From Theodoxus fluviatilis (taxonomy: Eukaryota > Mollusca > Gastropoda > Cycloneritida > Neritidae), in contig JAWQFJ010008698.1 of NCBI GenBank assembly GCA_034096865.1, positions 1-32,500 of the forward strand: 32,500 nucleotides of DNA, given 5' to 3'. The notes beneath the pieces were generated by a model. The model was given only the letters and a program-made list of their open reading frames with translations. It ran no database searches and was not told the origin of the DNA. The first letter of the stretch is position 1; each line of letters starts with the position of its first letter. Both the position numbers and the translations under genes were made by a program. Positions 30,770-32,500 of this stretch are shown one piece after another.

Positions 30770-30785
30770 TCTCGCCCTCCCTCCT
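30714..30785 (+). repeat. (CT)n microsatellite with degenerate end
   Basis: Pure CT to about 30763, then CCCTCTCTCGCCCTCCCTCC. The Arg/Glu-rich end of the minus ORF 30692-31219 comes from it. Confidence 0.95.
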
Positions 30786-31369
30786 TCCAGGCACGGTGAC
30801 ATGTGTATATCATGCATGCTGTCTGTCAGCAGCTGGAGTCCCTGCCTCTCCCTAAGATGACTCTGTTGTCGTTCTTTCTCCACTTTTGTTGCTGTTAGCT
30901 GTCCACTCCAGGAATGTTGGTGGTGACTGGCTATTTGGAGCATGGGAATTTCGGAAGCAAGCTCTTCCGGCTTTAGTTTGACACGTGCTTGTATATCCAC
31001 TAGAGAGGGACTAGATATGTTGGGATTAGGGCAGACCCGATGGGGGAGTGGGGCAGACATACCGTGTGAGTCTGGCAGACTCCATCCGTCTCCAAGCGTT
31101 TGCGGGCTGAATAAAAACATGTACGGAAGGAACCGAGTTTGTCCTGCTAATGGAGTAGAAGGGAGCGGAGGCTCTCTATAGCTCCAGCTTGCGCCATGCC
31201 ACGCGACAATTGACAGCACTCGGCCTGTCAGGACTTAGCCACATACCTCCATTGGGATGAGCTCAACCACCCTATTACACAACCATAAAGAGATTTTATC
31301 GCAGCGCCGTAGCCGCAAGCCGGCATATGCGTTCCACACTCAGAGACCGCTAGCAGGCGCTAACATGAA
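30786..31369. other. No gene recognised
   Basis: The minus strand is open from about 31219 through this stretch (about 150 residues outside the CT repeat) with a protein-like composition but no domain that I recognise; I treat it as unsupported. Confidence 0.4.
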
Positions 31370-31610
31370 CTAAACTTTGTAGCGTCAGGCCTGGTTAACA
31401 GAACAAGATGTCTGATTTATACAAGCCATGAAAGACCAGCCGCCTATTTAACCGCTGTAATGCGTTATAAACTGACGTTCGTGAGTCCAGCGGAACAACG
31501 TCTTAAATTGTACAGGCCGCATATCAGGCGTACCTCCATGAACCACTAGAAGCGATGTAGCGTCAGGCTCGGCAAGCAGAACACGCATCCTGAATTATAC
31601 CGCATCGCGT
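31370..31610 (+). repeat. Diverged tandem repeat, period about 88-90 bp
   Basis: Related blocks begin near 31402 (AACAAGATGTCTGATTTATA), 31494 (AACAACGTCTTAAATTGTAC) and 31579 (AACACGCATCCTGAATTATA). TGTAGCGTCAGGC occurs at about 31378 and again at 31556. The repeats are old and strongly diverged. Confidence 0.6.
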
Positions 31611-32500
31611 TGTGGCTTCCTCGGCGGAGGTTTGCGCTCTGCAAGTGCTCTCTATTCTCTCCGTGTGATAAAGATGTGCGAACACGTGGAATACATAACT
31701 GTGCGACGTCTGTATTGAAACTGATGGGACCACTGATATATACCTACCAACTACGCCTCACGCAAATTTGAGTTCCCCAAATACAGACGACAGCTACCAC
31801 CACCCACACCCTCCCTCTCCCCCGCCGTTTTAAAGCACCAGAATGCCAATATTTTGCAGTAACAGATTTCACGATAAACGATCTGCACCGTGTAATCTCG
31901 CGTATTGAAATCCTACTCGATAGCGATTTTAGTGCGATAACAAGGGGGAGTCGTTATTGTAGGTTGTGTGGGGAAAACACCGACGAGGTTCCGTTTCTGG
32001 GACACCAGTCACGTGGGATTTCGATTTGAGAAGCATCCCGTCTGATGCAAAACGGGCACTGTCCTTTAGCGCATGTTTTATAAGTCCCGATGTGTCAACG
32101 TATATGCCGTGTCCATAGCACCACAAGATTCCCCTCGTGATGGATGCTTAAAAAAACAACACAATATGCGTCTCTGTTTTTGGCCTTGCTGTCACGTTAG
32201 GCCATTTTGCATTAAAATTTTACTTCAAAGAGTAGTACACTGTGGCTGGAAATTTGTTTTTTCTTCACTGTGCTATTCAGCTTTTAGTAAATTTGGATAT
32301 ATCAGCAAAAGTTTGGCTTCTAGCACCTGTAACCGTGCACAAGAACGATTGCTCAAACACGAGTCTTGGACTAGACAGACTTCTCCTGTCTACTTCAAGG
32401 ATAAGATTAATGTGTCAGCACGGGGACATCGAGTCAGTCCTGTGAAAAAAAGCTTGGAAGTGGAGCATGGAAGACCTCGGTTGCACATTGTCTGACGTCA
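31611..32500. other. No gene recognised
   Basis: Unique DNA with a C-rich patch near 31797-31824. The overlapping plus ORFs at 32073-32495 and 32242-32445 have no recognisable family features. Confidence 0.5.

Noticed and set aside
30692..31219. Minus ORF of 175 aa
   Set aside because: One end is the CT repeat. The rest has a protein-like look, but I recognise no family and no start or splice site supports it.

Overview
The window looks like nuclear DNA of an animal, most likely an invertebrate. Two genes on the minus strand are split into short exons with GT-AG borders and matching phases. Long intron-like and intergenic stretches carry dense (CA)n, (GA)n, (CT)n and CTGT/CTGC microsatellites plus three large minisatellites. 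Nothing points to bacteria: there are no operons, no ribosome-binding pattern and no dense ORFs. The repeat style would suit a mollusc, perhaps a gastropod, but that is inference from general appearance and no marker gene is present.

Region 1 (about 150-6130, minus strand) holds the decayed remains of an intron-containing integrase/transposase gene of the Ginger / KRBA2-like / Ty3-gypsy integrase superfamily. Nine exon-like blocks run in order from high to low coordinates: an N-terminal block, an H2C2 zinc finger split by an intron, the start of the catalytic core with its first Asp, a post-core helical stretch, a GPY/F-type C-terminal module, and an acidic tail in small exons. The part of the core that should hold the second Asp and the Glu was not found. 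One exon has a net frameshift and the first exon also appears out of frame, so this copy is probably a pseudogene or a truncated relic.

Region 2 (about 6.1-11.6 kb) has no gene I can name. It holds two large dinucleotide arrays, two small palindromes and two minus-strand open stretches of unknown identity.

Region 3 (about 11.6-21.7 kb) holds two exons that could belong to one secreted protein on the minus strand: a clean six-cysteine EGF-like exon (21594-21692, phase 1-1) and a terminal exon (11647-11948, phase 1 entry) encoding a very basic C-terminal tail of about 99 residues with roughly 38 Lys/Arg. About 9.6 kb separates them. That gap includes a GT/CG alternating array of about 760 bp that begins about 60 bp upstream of the terminal exon's acceptor, GC-rich DNA and simple-sequence DNA.

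Region 4 (22.2-28.7 kb) is built from three unrelated minisatellites: 20 x 42 bp, 52 x 51 bp and 64 x 33 bp. Each ends in exact register with its start. All three unit lengths are multiples of three, so long open frames run through the arrays on both strands, but I do not regard these as genes.

Region 5 (28.7-32.5 kb) has no convincing gene. It holds C-rich and CT/TA/CTGT simple repeats, a 13-bp hairpin, a dispersed-repeat-like element headed by a small hairpin, and a diverged tandem repeat.
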